NCBI RefSeq assembly: GCF_004771275.1
Contig: NZ_RQEV01000017.1
Location: 62,001 to 126,000, forward strand
Length of the DNA stretch: 64,000 bases
DNA from: Leptospira fluminis
GTDB lineage: Bacteria > Spirochaetota > Leptospiria > Leptospirales > Leptospiraceae
Direction: 5' to 3'
In this document: positions 30,373-39,563 of the stretch, piece by piece
Layout of the letters: the number at the start of each line of letters is the position of its first letter
How positions within the stretch are numbered: the first letter of the stretch is position 1
Notes under the pieces: generated by a model
Database searches by the model: none
Told to the model about the DNA's origin: nothing
The model's input: the letters and a program-made list of their open reading frames with translations, nothing else
Translations under genes and position numbers: made by a program

Positions 30373-31314
30373 ATGAACGGAGAAGAAACAAGACCGTCCT
30401 TTCGTTTCTTTTCCGGAACGGGAGAGGAAGCGAAAGGATTTCTTTATGCGCTCTCGGGAACCGTTCTATTTTCCTCCAAGGGAGTTTTGGTGAAACTAGT
30501 ATACGGATACGGAATCGACTCCGTAACCGTCCTGACATTTCGAATGTTGTTCGCCATTCCATTTTTCGCGTTCGTGCTCCACCGGGAATCCAAACGCGTC
30601 GAAAACATTCCCATCTCGCCGAAGAATTATAGAAACGTGGTATTCCTAGCTTTCATCGGTTATTATCTAGCCAGCTTCTTCGATTTTTGGGGATTAGAAT
30701 ACCTCTCGGCGTCCATAGAAAGATTGGTGCTATTCACCTACCCCGCGATCGTTCTGCTATTGAGTTTTCTTTTTCTAAGAAAGCGGGCCCATACTGTGGA
30801 ATTGTACGCGGTGGCGCTCACCTACTCCGGCATCCTCTTGGCGTTCTTACCGGACGCGAAAGCGGAAGGTGGCAAAGCGTTCCTAGGAGCAGGTCTGGTG
30901 TTTCTATCCGCCTTGGCCTATTCCGTCTATCTGATCGGAAGCGGAGAATTGATTCCGAAATTGGGATCCCGCAGATTCACGGCTCTCTTAATGCTATGGT
31001 CCGGAGCCTTCGTGATTTTCCATTTTCTACTCACCAAGAATTGGAAAATTCTCGTCGAACAACCTTGGCAAGTCTACGCATATGGTCTCGCTTTAGGATT
31101 CCTAACCACGGTTCTACCGGCCTTTTTGACCACGGCCGGAATCCAAAGAATCGGCTCCAGCAAAGCCTCCATCGCGGGAAGCGCCGGCCCGATCTTCACG
31201 CTTTTTCTCTCCGCCGGTCTTTTGAACGAAAAGATCACTCTGGAAAATCTGGCGGGAACGATTCTCGTACTCTCCGGAGTGTTTCTACTAGGTCGCAAAA
31301 AGGAAAGACAATAA
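30373..31314 (+). CDS. EamA/DMT-family transporter
   Basis: The 313-residue protein has ten predicted membrane segments in two EamA repeats. They begin GFLYALSGTVLFSSKGVLVKLV and GAGLVFLSALAYSVYLIGSGEL respectively. The family exports or imports metabolites such as amino acids or nucleosides. The characteristic LVLFTYPAIVLLLSFLFLRKR follows the fourth helix, and GSAGPIFTLFLSAGLLNEKIT marks the second repeat. The substrate cannot be predicted. It ends adjacent to the convergent phosphatase gene. Confidence 0.88.
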   Translation: MNGEETRPSFRFFSGTGEEAKGFLYALSGTVLFSSKGVLVKLVYGYGIDSVTVLTFRMLFAIPFFAFVLHRESKRVENIPISPKNYRNVVFLAFIGYYLASFFDFWGLEYLSASIERLVLFTYPAIVLLLSFLFLRKRAHTVELYAVALTYSGILLAFLPDAKAEGGKAFLGAGLVFLSALAYSVYLIGSGELIPKLGSRRFTALLMLWSGAFVIFHFLLTKNWKILVEQPWQVYAYGLALGFLTTVLPAFLTTAGIQRIGSSKASIAGSAGPIFTLFLSAGLLNEKITLENLAGTILVLSGVFLLGRKKERQ

Positions 31315-33039
31315 TCAGGTGGTGATATCCAGGACGAGCATCGCCATATCGTCTCCGAAAGAACCTTCCGAAAACGAGAATACTTCGGAAACCACCTGCT
31401 CGATATATTCCTCCGGAGAAACGACGTTTCTATGCTCCAAAAGGACGGAATGGAATCCGGGAAGATCCAGGATCCTCCCTTCTGCGTTGAAGATTTCGTA
31501 CATCCCGTCCGAGTAAAATACGATCCTGTCCCCGGTCTGCAATTGTATGGATTCGTTGAAGTATTCGATGGAATCGAAGATCAGCAGAGGCAGATTCATC
31601 CCTTTCAATTCCTGCATTTCCTTTCCTCGAAAAAGAAGGATGGGCGGATGCCCGGCGTACGAATAAACCAATTTTCTTTCCAGAGGAAAGAACCTCGCCC
31701 AAACGGCGGCGATATGGTGTTCCACCACCATCGGCTTGAGATCCCGGACGAATTGCTGGATACCGTCCGCGGGAGAAATCCCGGTCTTTGCGTGATGGCG
31801 GAAAGAGAGGACCGCCATTCCGGAAACCATGGCGGAGGAAATCCCGTGACCGGAAACGTCCCCGAACAGAATATCCACCACTCCCGTTTCGTGTTGTATA
31901 TAAGTGATGATGTCTCCGCCTACCTTTTCGAAAGGTCTGAAATAACTTTCGATCCGATAAAAGGGAGAAGAGGGAAAATCCCTGGCGACCAAAGAACGCT
32001 GTGTCAACCTGGCTAATTCCAAATCGTGGCTCATTCTCTCGTAAAAGTCGTTTAAGTCCGCCTCCTTTTTTTTCCGATCGAAGGCCAAAACGATCAGGTC
32101 CGAAACCAATTTCAGTACATTGATGTCTTCCTGCGTCCAGAGCTTTTGCCCTCTAGCGGAATCGAATCCCACGAATCCGAGATCCTCCTCTTTGGAAAGA
32201 AGGGGGGTCACGACTGCGGAACGGAAGGAAAGACGCGAAAAGAAGGAGCGAATGGATCCGTTCGATTCCGGAATTTCGTCGTCGGAGTTCATAAGCAAAA
32301 AACCTTGGGAACGCAAAAGAATCAGGCTTTCCTTTCGGAACTCCTCGATTGCAAGATTCTGCAGTCTGTGCATTTTAGATTCCGCGCCTTCCGCGCACCA
32401 TTCGTGCGTGTTGGAGACCGTCAGCCCCGAATGGGTATATAAAAACACATAGGCGCGATCCGCATCGCAGAACTTACCCAATCTGGATAACGCGAAATGG
32501 ATCGCTTCGTTCGTACCGCTCGGATCGGTTCTCAAAAAATTTCTGGATATTTCGCTTAACAAACTTTCCAGTTCGAGAGTCCGTTTTAGTCTTCTCTCGG
32601 CGCTTCTAAGAAAAGTTACGTCCTTTTGCACTCCCCAAGCTCGGAGTAATCTTCCGTTCTCGACGATTCCCAGCGCCGTGTTGAGGAAAAATTTCCGCTT
32701 TCCTCCGGTATCCACCTCCACCGATTCCGAATCGTGAGTCTTGTAACCGGATCTTATGAATTCGGACAATCCGATCCTGTTAAACCGGTTTTCAAAAGCC
32801 AAAAAATCCTTTAACAATAGCCCCTTGATTTCCTCTGCATTCCGATAACCGTACATCCTGGCCATGGTATCGTTGCAATGGGTCAGCCTGGCGGTTTCGT
32901 ACAGGATTTTTACCTGCTCCTCCAGAGGTAGGCTCACATCGACCGGAGGTTCCAATTCGTAGCACCAGATTCCCTCGGGAGTTCTGGTGATATAACCTTC
33001 GATTCGCTCGATTTCCTCGAGTCGTTTCCTATATTCCAA
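31315..33039 (-). CDS. PAS-GAF-PP2C (RsbU/SpoIIE-type) serine/threonine phosphatase
   Basis: The 574-residue protein has a PAS domain (about 10-135), a GAF domain (about 170-325) and a PP2C-type phosphatase domain (about 365-570). The last shows RIESYFRPFEKVGGDIITY, DILFGDVSGHGISSAMVSGM, FSYAGH-like SYAGHPPILLFRG and GDRIVFYSDGMYE with the expected aspartates. It would dephosphorylate anti-sigma-antagonist proteins or an unknown target in response to signals sensed by PAS/GAF. The start is a TTG at 33039 with AAGGA 7 bases upstream, and no closer ATG is available. Confidence 0.88.
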   Translation of the reverse strand: MEYRKRLEEIERIEGYITRTPEGIWCYELEPPVDVSLPLEEQVKILYETARLTHCNDTMARMYGYRNAEEIKGLLLKDFLAFENRFNRIGLSEFIRSGYKTHDSESVEVDTGGKRKFFLNTALGIVENGRLLRAWGVQKDVTFLRSAERRLKRTLELESLLSEISRNFLRTDPSGTNEAIHFALSRLGKFCDADRAYVFLYTHSGLTVSNTHEWCAEGAESKMHRLQNLAIEEFRKESLILLRSQGFLLMNSDDEIPESNGSIRSFFSRLSFRSAVVTPLLSKEEDLGFVGFDSARGQKLWTQEDINVLKLVSDLIVLAFDRKKKEADLNDFYERMSHDLELARLTQRSLVARDFPSSPFYRIESYFRPFEKVGGDIITYIQHETGVVDILFGDVSGHGISSAMVSGMAVLSFRHHAKTGISPADGIQQFVRDLKPMVVEHHIAAVWARFFPLERKLVYSYAGHPPILLFRGKEMQELKGMNLPLLIFDSIEYFNESIQLQTGDRIVFYSDGMYEIFNAEGRILDLPGFHSVLLEHRNVVSPEEYIEQVVSEVFSFSEGSFGDDMAMLVLDITT

Positions 33040-33198
33040 ATGCCAATCCTTGCCTAGAATCCGAACGCTGATCGTTTGGACCTTCCTCTTAGTATCGGCC
33101 TTGGAAAGTCTGAAATTTTCCCCGTTTTTTTCCGAGGGGCCGGAGATTTGTCCGGGAGAATCCGTAAACTATCCCTATCGAATCGCGGAGAACCCCTT

Positions 33199-33336
33199 AT
33201 GAAAACCCAACAGAAAAAACAGATCAACCAGGATAAAATCGCAGCCCTAGCCGAAATTCTCGCGGACAAACTCATCGAAGAAGTCCGGAAAAGAGCGGAG
33301 GAAAAAAACCGGAACTTTCCTAAGGAAGCAGCCTAA
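33199..33336 (+). CDS. Small helical protein, possible conserved hypothetical
   Basis: A 45-residue lysine- and glutamate-rich protein follows the ATG at 33199 (MKTQQKKQINQDKIAALAEI). GGAG lies 6 bases before it. It is predicted to be one long amphipathic helix. It could be real, but such short charged frames also arise by chance. The frame stays open upstream without a better start. Confidence 0.4.
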   Translation: MKTQQKKQINQDKIAALAEILADKLIEEVRKRAEEKNRNFPKEAA

Positions 33337-33401
33337 TCCGGCAGGAAAACCGGTTGCAAGGGACATTTCCCGGGCGATAGTTCGCTTGTTCGGAGGTGGA
33401 A

Positions 33402-34013
33402 ATGTCCCTCGGATTGATTTCCCGTTTTTTACGCAAAATTTCCTTATTTGCAGTCGTTTGCGTGTCATTCTCGTTTTACGGCTGCGGTTATAATACCATC
33501 CAAGTCCAGGACGAAAACGTCAAAGCGGCTTGGTCGGAAGTATTGAATCAGTACCAAAGAAGAACGGACCTGATTCCGAATCTGGTCAACACGGTTAAAG
33601 GTTATGCGGCCCAGGAAAAAGAAGTACTGACCGAAGTGACCAAGGCCAGAGCAAGCGTGGGTTCCGTCCAGGCGACTCCGGAAGTGCTGAACAATCCCGA
33701 GCTATTCAAAAAATTCACGCAAGCGCAGGGACAAATGACTTCCGCACTTTCCCGTTTGATGGTCGTGGTGGAGAAATATCCGGAGCTGAAGTCCAATCAG
33801 AATTTTTTGGATCTCCAAGCCCAATTGGAAGGGACGGAAAATAGAATCACCGTCTCCAGAAACCGGTATATCCAGGCCGTGCAGGAATATAATGTGACGG
33901 TTCGCACGTTTCCGAACGTGATTACTGCGAAGATGTTCGGATATTCCCCCAAACCGAATTTTACCGTGGAAAACGAAAAGGAAATTTCCAAACCCCCGCA
34001 GGTTCAGTTTTAA
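33402..34013 (+). CDS. LemA family lipoprotein
   Basis: The ATG at 33402 is preferred to a GTG at 33396, because GGAGG lies 5 bases before it. The 203-residue protein has a signal segment ending in a lipobox-like FYGC (Cys28). It then has the LemA fold: YNTIQVQDENVKAAWSEVLNQYQRRTDLIPNLVNTVKGYA, followed by the long helix and PFPNV-like RTFPNVITAKMFGY. LemA proteins are helical envelope proteins of unknown function, often encoded with TPM-domain proteins, as here. Confidence 0.93.
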   Translation: MSLGLISRFLRKISLFAVVCVSFSFYGCGYNTIQVQDENVKAAWSEVLNQYQRRTDLIPNLVNTVKGYAAQEKEVLTEVTKARASVGSVQATPEVLNNPELFKKFTQAQGQMTSALSRLMVVVEKYPELKSNQNFLDLQAQLEGTENRITVSRNRYIQAVQEYNVTVRTFPNVITAKMFGYSPKPNFTVENEKEISKPPQVQF

Positions 34014-34025
34014 GCGGAAAGTCCT

Positions 34026-34907
34026 TTGAAGCGCGTCCTCTTATTCCTTGTACTTTTCTTTTGCGTAAGATCCGTTCTTTCGGAACCGATCGCCCTACCC
34101 GAGTTGCACCGTCGAGTCACGGACCTGACAGGAACCTTACGCTCGGAAGAGATTTCCTCTTTGGAGGAAAAATTGAAAAACCTCGAAGAGCGCAAAGGAA
34201 GTCAGGTCGCGATCCTTGTCCTTCCCACTACGGGAGAAGAAACTATCGAACAGTATTCCATCCGCCTGGCCGAAAAATGGAAGGTGGGTCGAAAATCCGT
34301 CGCGGACGGGGTCATCTTTTTGGTCGCAAAGAACGATCGAAAGATGAGGTTCGAAGTCGGAAGAGGTTTGGAAGGAGCGCTTCCGGACGTACTTTGTAAG
34401 CGGATTCAGATCGAGTATGTCCGTCCTCTCTTCAAGGAAGGAAAGTACTACGAAGGGATAGAGATCGGAATCGAAAAAATCATAGGTTTGATCGAAGGAG
34501 AACCCTTACCCGAACCCACCCACACCACCTTTCACGAAACATCCCGAGGAAAAATCGGTCTAACCGGATATTTCCTGCTCCTTGTCGGGGTCGGAATTTT
34601 CGTCGGAATCTTTTTCCGAAGAATGTTTTCCTTCATCAAGGCGGGCGCGGCCGCCGGGATAGGCTATTGGGCCGGCGGATTATTAGGGATTTCCTTCTGG
34701 ACCATGCTTCCCATCCTGATCGTATTCTTCGTCATACTTCTGGTACTTTATTCCACCTGGAATAGCGGGATGGGCGGAGGATCTTCTTGGGGTTCGTGGG
34801 GAGGATACGGCGGCGGGTCTTCCTGGGGTTCCTCTTCCGGCGGAGATTCCGGCTGGAGCGGAGGCGGAGGCGATTTCGGAGGCGGCGGTTCCTCCTCGGA
34901 TTGGTGA
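34026..34907 (+). CDS. TPM-domain membrane protein (YgcG-like)
   Basis: The 293-residue protein has a signal peptide (1-19) and a TPM domain (about 28-165) with VTDLTGTLRSEEISSLEEKL, VAILVLPTT and the RFEVGRGLEGALPD motif. One or two membrane segments (about 178-250) and a glycine/serine/tryptophan tail complete the YgcG layout. TPM proteins are associated with LemA and with photosystem or envelope repair in other lineages; their biochemical role is unsettled. It lies 12 bases after lemA and 3 bases before a second TPM gene. Confidence 0.9.
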   Translation: MKRVLLFLVLFFCVRSVLSEPIALPELHRRVTDLTGTLRSEEISSLEEKLKNLEERKGSQVAILVLPTTGEETIEQYSIRLAEKWKVGRKSVADGVIFLVAKNDRKMRFEVGRGLEGALPDVLCKRIQIEYVRPLFKEGKYYEGIEIGIEKIIGLIEGEPLPEPTHTTFHETSRGKIGLTGYFLLLVGVGIFVGIFFRRMFSFIKAGAAAGIGYWAGGLLGISFWTMLPILIVFFVILLVLYSTWNSGMGGGSSWGSWGGYGGGSSWGSSSGGDSGWSGGGGDFGGGGSSSDW

Positions 34908-34910
34908 CAC

Positions 34911-35465
34911 ATGAGCGAAAGTACTTCCCGTTTTTCCCGTTTTTTAACCCATCTATCGGCGAGCGTGACCGAATTCCTGGTTACTCCGCTCGGACATGCA
35001 TTCGAATTTAATTTATTAGGAAAATATTTTAAAAAGGAAGATCTCAAAAGAATCGGAGAGATCGTTTCCGAGTCCGAAAACCTCCATAGAGGAGAGATAC
35101 GCGTCGCGATAGAAACCAAACTTCCGCTCTCGCAAATCTGGTCGGGAAAATCCGCCCGCGACCGCGCTCTGGAAATGTTCTCCTTCCTGAAAATTTGGGA
35201 TACCGAGGAAAACACTGGAATCCTGGTGTATTTGCTTCTGGCAGAAAGGAAAATCGTGATCCTTGCCGATCGCGGGATTTACGGAAAGATCGGACAAAGG
35301 CAATTGGACGAGATCGCGAGGGAAATCGGGGAAGGCTTTAAAACTTCCGAACACAGAAAAAGTCTAGCCGAAGGAATCCGAAAATTAACCGAGGAGCTTC
35401 GAAAGCATTTTCCTGCGGGAGAAAAAAATCCGAACGAACTCCCGGACGATCCGTACCTCGCCTGA
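34911..35465 (+). CDS. Second TPM-domain protein, without signal peptide
   Basis: The 184-residue protein has a TPM-like domain (about 44-150). It has RIGEIVSESENLHRGEIRVAIE, ENTGILVYLLLAERKIVILADRGIYGKIG and a terminal helix. It has no signal peptide or membrane span and appears cytoplasmic. It is the third gene of the LemA-TPM-TPM operon, starting 3 bases after the previous stop. Confidence 0.82.
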   Translation: MSESTSRFSRFLTHLSASVTEFLVTPLGHAFEFNLLGKYFKKEDLKRIGEIVSESENLHRGEIRVAIETKLPLSQIWSGKSARDRALEMFSFLKIWDTEENTGILVYLLLAERKIVILADRGIYGKIGQRQLDEIAREIGEGFKTSEHRKSLAEGIRKLTEELRKHFPAGEKNPNELPDDPYLA

Positions 35466-35501
35466 ATCCTGTTCGTGATTTCTCTCGGATAAGGTCCTCC
35501 C

Positions 35502-36380
35502 TTACTTCAACTTTTCCTTGAAAAAGACGATCTGCTCCGCAATCGTATCTTCGAACAATTTTCCGTAATACGGCTCGAAATGACCCATATCCAAGAGGTT
35601 CGTTTTGCAGTCGCGTATCCTACGCGCGGTCTTAAGTGCGGCAGCGTACGGAATCAAGGAATCCTTTTTGGCGATCTGCATCAGCACCGGTGCCTGGATC
35701 CTGGAAGCGTACGACACGGGGCGGTACATGGGAAGGAGAAGACAAATCCTGGCAGGAGCTTCGTTCGTCCACTCCGATCCTTCAGGAATCAACTTCGTAT
35801 AACCGTCGTACGAATCCGGAGTGTTCATCAACGCGAAACTCCCCGGCCTTGCGACGATCGGAACCGTATGAGGTTTTGCTCCGAACGGAATCCGAACCAG
35901 ATCCTTCAATCCGTGTAGGAAACCCTGTAGTTGATAAAGAATGGGAAAAGAATTCGTAGTGGAGATGCCATCCACGAACGGAACTTGGGAAACGACCGCC
36001 TTAACGTCCGGACTCTTGGCTGCGGTCACGAGAACGTGTCCTCCTCCGAAGGAAGTCCCCCAGATCCCCAATCGATCCCCTTTCACTTCCGGTAGGGATT
36101 TTACGAATCGGATCGCCTCCAGAAAATCCTCCACGTGCCGCTTCGGGTGGATCAGATTCCGGGGAAGTCCGTCGCTTTCACCCAGATTCCTGTAGTCGAA
36201 AAGAAAAACGGCAAAGCCCGCCTTACAGAACCGCTCCGCATAATCCGGGAGCCTGAATCTCCTCTCGGCGCCTATACCGTGTCCCATTACGATGACGGGA
36301 GGCTTAGATTCATTAGGAAGATATAATGTTCCTTTACATATAGCGCCCTTGCTAGAAAATTCCTTTAGCGAACTTTTCAT
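35502..36380 (-). CDS. Alpha/beta hydrolase
   Basis: The 292-residue protein has the fold marks VIVMGHGIGAERR, VFLFDYRNLGESDGLP and the nucleophile elbow GIWGTSFGGGHVL. LMQIAKKDSLIPY contains the acid, and a C-terminal histidine lies in DMGHFEPYYG. No signal peptide is present, so it is cytoplasmic. The subfamily resembles dienelactone hydrolase-like or cephalosporin-C-deacetylase-like esterases. The substrate is unknown. Confidence 0.88.
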   Translation of the reverse strand: MKSSLKEFSSKGAICKGTLYLPNESKPPVIVMGHGIGAERRFRLPDYAERFCKAGFAVFLFDYRNLGESDGLPRNLIHPKRHVEDFLEAIRFVKSLPEVKGDRLGIWGTSFGGGHVLVTAAKSPDVKAVVSQVPFVDGISTTNSFPILYQLQGFLHGLKDLVRIPFGAKPHTVPIVARPGSFALMNTPDSYDGYTKLIPEGSEWTNEAPARICLLLPMYRPVSYASRIQAPVLMQIAKKDSLIPYAAALKTARRIRDCKTNLLDMGHFEPYYGKLFEDTIAEQIVFFKEKLK

Positions 36381-36413
36381 AGACTCCCCCTTCGGATAAA
36401 TATACGAATTTTA

Positions 36414-36812
36414 TTATAGACTCTTGATCCGATTCACCATGGAATACAGGCCATTACGACGGCTCATGGACAAATGCTTGTCCAGACCGATCTCCTTCAG
36501 AAAATCCAAGGAAGCGTTTCGAATTTCGTCCCGGGTGCGACCGGAAAAAACCCGCAGGAGCAGAGCGATCATCCCTTTTGTGATCGCGGAATCGCTGTCC
36601 GCCGAAAAGAAAAGTTTTCCCTCTTTTTCCTCCGGCAAAACCCAAACCCTGGATTGGCAACCGGGAACGAGCAGGTCCTCGCTTTTTTTACCTTCCGGAA
36701 AAGAAGGAAGGGTATCTCCGATCTCGATCAGGAGTCCGTATCTTTCCTCCCAATCCGAACATTCGGAAAATTCCTTTATGATTTCTTCTTGGGTTTCTTC
36801 CAGACTTGGCAT
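36414..36812 (-). CDS. SufE family sulfur-acceptor protein
   Basis: SufE accepts persulfide sulfur from a cysteine desulfurase for iron-sulfur cluster assembly. The 132-residue protein has the acceptor Cys52 in [11 protein letters not shown] and ends in [15 protein letters not shown], matching family length and order. It diverges from the MDR dehydrogenase gene. No sufBCDS genes are in the window, so its partner desulfurase is elsewhere. Confidence 0.93.
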   Translation of the reverse strand: MPSLEETQEEIIKEFSECSDWEERYGLLIEIGDTLPSFPEGKKSEDLLVPGCQSRVWVLPEEKEGKLFFSADSDSAITKGMIALLLRVFSGRTRDEIRNASLDFLKEIGLDKHLSMSRRNGLYSMVNRIKSL

Positions 36813-36965
36813 GCAGAATCCTCAGGGAGTTTCTCCATCTACCTTAAAACCGATCGCTTTAGTGGCAAAACAAAATTAGTTTCCGTTTCCGCGCGGCAGC
36901 CCTTCTTCGTTTTTAGGCTGGACGATCTCCGCTTTCTCTCCAAGGATTCGTCCTGGAAAAGCAAT

Positions 36966-37979
36966 ATGAAAGCCTTCGAAGTCCTCGACAATTTCGGAAT
37001 AGAAAATCTGAGTTCGGTCACACGCCCCGATCCCAAACCCGGTCCTGGTGAAGTGCTGGTAAAAATCAAGGCCTGCTCCCTGAATTATAGGGATTTTTTG
37101 ATGATCACCGGACAATACAACCCCAGACAAAAACTCCCGTTGGTTCCTCTCTCCGACGGTGCGGGGGAAGTCGTGGAACTCGGACCGGGCGTAAAGAAGG
37201 TTCGAATCGGAGACAGGGTATGCGGGATCTTTTCCCAAGGTTGGCTCGCCGGAGCTCCGCGATTGGAAAACATACGGGAAACTTTAGGAGGCCCGCTGGA
37301 CGGGATGATTTCCGAATATCGTGTTTTTCCGGAAGAAGGGGTGATCTCTTTTCCGGAACACCTTTCCTACGCGGAAGCGTCCACTCTCCCCTGCGCGGGA
37401 CTCACCGCCTACAATGCGGTCGTCACGTTCGGCGAACTGGAACCCGGGATGACCGTCGTAGCGTTAGGAACGGGCGGGGTCTCCCTTTTTGCATTACAAT
37501 TCGCTAAAATGTTAGGTTGTAAGACGATCGTCACCTCCTCCAGCGACCAAAAACTTGAAAAGGCGAAATCTCTCGGAGCCGACGAAGGGATCAATTACAC
37601 CGCAAAGACGAATTGGGATCGGGAAATCCGAAAAAAAACGGACATGAAAGGAGCGGATCTGATCATCGAGGTCGGAGGAGCCGGAACGCTTTCCAAGTCC
37701 GTCCAGTCCGTAAAACCCGGAGGAATCGTGGCGTTGATCGGGGTGGTCGCAGGAGGTGGAGAAGCGAACCTTTCTCTCTTTCCCATACTGATGCAGGGGA
37801 TCAGAATCCAAGGAGTGATCGTGGGGAGCAGATCGGACTTCGAAAGAATGAATCTCGCGATTTCCCGGAACCTCATGAGACCCGTGATCGATCGGATTTT
37901 TCCGTATTCAGAGTTTCCGAAAGCGTTGGAATACCTAAGGGACGGAAAGCACTTCGGCAAAGTCGTAATCGAAATTTGA
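36966..37979 (+). CDS. Medium-chain dehydrogenase/reductase (zinc-type alcohol dehydrogenase-like)
   Basis: The 337-residue protein has a GroES-like N-terminal domain with [22 protein letters not shown] Rossmann NAD(P)-binding domain follows with [24 protein letters not shown] and the MDR signature residues. It appears to lack the structural-zinc cysteine cluster and the full catalytic zinc set, pointing to the quinone-oxidoreductase-like branch. The start at 36966 is favoured because the frame extending upstream is antisense to sufE. The natural substrate is unknown. Confidence 0.86.
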   Translation: MKAFEVLDNFGIENLSSVTRPDPKPGPGEVLVKIKACSLNYRDFLMITGQYNPRQKLPLVPLSDGAGEVVELGPGVKKVRIGDRVCGIFSQGWLAGAPRLENIRETLGGPLDGMISEYRVFPEEGVISFPEHLSYAEASTLPCAGLTAYNAVVTFGELEPGMTVVALGTGGVSLFALQFAKMLGCKTIVTSSSDQKLEKAKSLGADEGINYTAKTNWDREIRKKTDMKGADLIIEVGGAGTLSKSVQSVKPGGIVALIGVVAGGGEANLSLFPILMQGIRIQGVIVGSRSDFERMNLAISRNLMRPVIDRIFPYSEFPKALEYLRDGKHFGKVVIEI

Positions 37980-38000
37980 ATTTGAGACCGGAGCAAATCT

Positions 38001-38603
38001 ATGAGTAAACATCTTGAGATCGATTTTTGGTTCGAATTCGCAAGCACGTATTCCTATCTGAGCGCGGGACGAATCGAGCGTCTCTGCGCGCAAAAAGGGG
38101 TTCGTGCGAATTGGAAGCCCTTCCTTCTAGGTCCGATTTTCAAAGAACAAGGAATGGAGGATTCCCCCTTCAACCTTTTCCCCGCCAAAGGAAAATACAT
38201 GTGGAAGGACCTGGAAAGAAGATGTAAAAAATACGATCTTCCTTTCGAACGACCCGACAAATTTCCGCAAAACGGACTCAAGGCGGCGAGAATCGCTGTC
38301 GCATTTTCCGGAAGCGAGTGGATCCATGAATTCACCCGCAGAGTATACCTTGCCGAGTTTTCCCGAAAGAAAGATATCGGCGAAACGGAAACTCTGTCTG
38401 AAATCCTGAAACAGTTAGGTCAAAGCTCCGACAACATCTTAGAAAAGTCCGAATCCCAGGAAAACAAGTCCGCCTTGCGCGAAAATACGGAAACGGCAAA
38501 ATCCTTGGGAATCTTCGGCGCTCCCAGCTTTATCGTTCGCGGAGAGCTTTTTTGGGGGGACGACCGTCTGGAAGACGCCCTCGAATTTCTCATCCGAACT
38601 TGA
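38001..38603 (+). CDS. DsbA-family protein, 2-hydroxychromene-2-carboxylate isomerase-like
   Basis: The 200-residue protein has a thioredoxin-like fold of the kappa-class GST/HCCA isomerase type, with IDFWFEFASTYSYLSAGRIE at the start and GIFGAPSFIVRGELFWGDDRLE at the end. It lacks a CxxC active site, as in this branch. It probably isomerises or binds a glutathione-like or aromatic substrate in the cytoplasm. It begins 21 bases after the MDR gene and may be co-transcribed. Its end overlaps the convergent dioxygenase gene by 14 bases. Confidence 0.86.
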   Translation: MSKHLEIDFWFEFASTYSYLSAGRIERLCAQKGVRANWKPFLLGPIFKEQGMEDSPFNLFPAKGKYMWKDLERRCKKYDLPFERPDKFPQNGLKAARIAVAFSGSEWIHEFTRRVYLAEFSRKKDIGETETLSEILKQLGQSSDNILEKSESQENKSALRENTETAKSLGIFGAPSFIVRGELFWGDDRLEDALEFLIRT

Positions 38604-39483
38604 TGCTGGTCATGGATACGGAGCTTTGGATTTTGTCGTTGTAAAACGAAATCTCCTCGTCGTCCGAAGCCAAGGCAAGCGAATACAACATGGGAACGTA
38701 ATGTTCCGGCGTCGGAACCGCAAGACGAGCAGACGCTCCAAGATTCTCATAATCGGACAAGGCCTTGGCATCCCGTTTTAGGATCAAGGACTTGAATGTC
38801 TCGTTCGCTTCCTGCGCCCAGTCCGGAACCTTCTCCTCGTTTCTCCAATCGTACAATCTGAGATTATGCACCAAATCGCCGCTAGCTACGATCAATACCC
38901 GACGTTGCCGTAAGCGGGAAAGTTCCTTGGCGAATTCATAATGCCAAGTCGCAGGTTTCGTCCCGTCCAGACTGAGTTGGAGGACCGGAATGTTCGCCTT
39001 CGGAATCATATGTCTGAGCACGCTCCAAGTTCCGTGATCCAACCCCCATTCGTAATCCTGTTCGATCGGTTGGAAAGAAGCGGACTTGGAAATCGAACCG
39101 GCTAATTCCGGATATCCCGGAGCAGGATATTGGACGTCGAACAATTCCTGGGGAAACCCGTAAAAATCGTGTATGGTCTTCGGAGATTCCATGGCAGTAA
39201 TCCGAGTCCCGCGTGTGACCCAATGAGCGGAAATACAAAGCACCGCATCAGGATCGGGCAGACCTTTCATACTTTCCGCCCAACCTCGGGTGAATTCGTT
39301 TTCTCCGATGGCGTTCATCGGGCTTCCATGACCGACAAAAAAAACCGGGAGCCGATCCATATTCTCCTCTTTCCTCCGATACAGAAACTTTCCCAGACCC
39401 GCCGCAAAAGCAAATCCCGCCGCCCCCCAAAGGAAGCTTTTCCTGGAAAAGGCGGCTTTCGGCCGTTGTCCCTCGAAGCTCAT
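38590..39483 (-). CDS. Class III extradiol dioxygenase, YgiD/4,5-DOPA-dioxygenase family
   Basis: The core from about residue 42 has PVFFVGHGSPMNAI, VLCISAHWVTRG, the GLDHGTWSVLRHM motif and VASGDLVHNLR, all hallmarks of the YgiD family. These include the iron- or zinc-binding histidines. Before it sits a 41-residue extension with an RKSFLWGAAGFAFAAGLGKFL stretch like a Tat or anchor signal. A strong ribosome site (AGAGGAGAAT) precedes an internal ATG at 39360, which would give a 256-residue cytoplasmic protein, whereas 39483 has no ribosome site. Both starts are plausible. The true substrate is unknown. Confidence 0.85.
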   Translation of the reverse strand: MSFEGQRPKAAFSRKSFLWGAAGFAFAAGLGKFLYRRKEENMDRLPVFFVGHGSPMNAIGENEFTRGWAESMKGLPDPDAVLCISAHWVTRGTRITAMESPKTIHDFYGFPQELFDVQYPAPGYPELAGSISKSASFQPIEQDYEWGLDHGTWSVLRHMIPKANIPVLQLSLDGTKPATWHYEFAKELSRLRQRRVLIVASGDLVHNLRLYDWRNEEKVPDWAQEANETFKSLILKRDAKALSDYENLGASARLAVPTPEHYVPMLYSLALASDDEEISFYNDKIQSSVSMTSIKFG

Positions 39484-39563
39484 ATTGTTTATATTTAGAC
39501 TTTGCGAAAAGAAAAATAATTCAAATTTAAACTATTTTGCCGCCGCAAAAAAGCAGAGGTCCG

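Noticed and set aside
36474..36965. In-frame extension of the MDR dehydrogenase
   Set aside because: It is antisense to SufE, and the GroES-like fold begins at the 36966 ATG.
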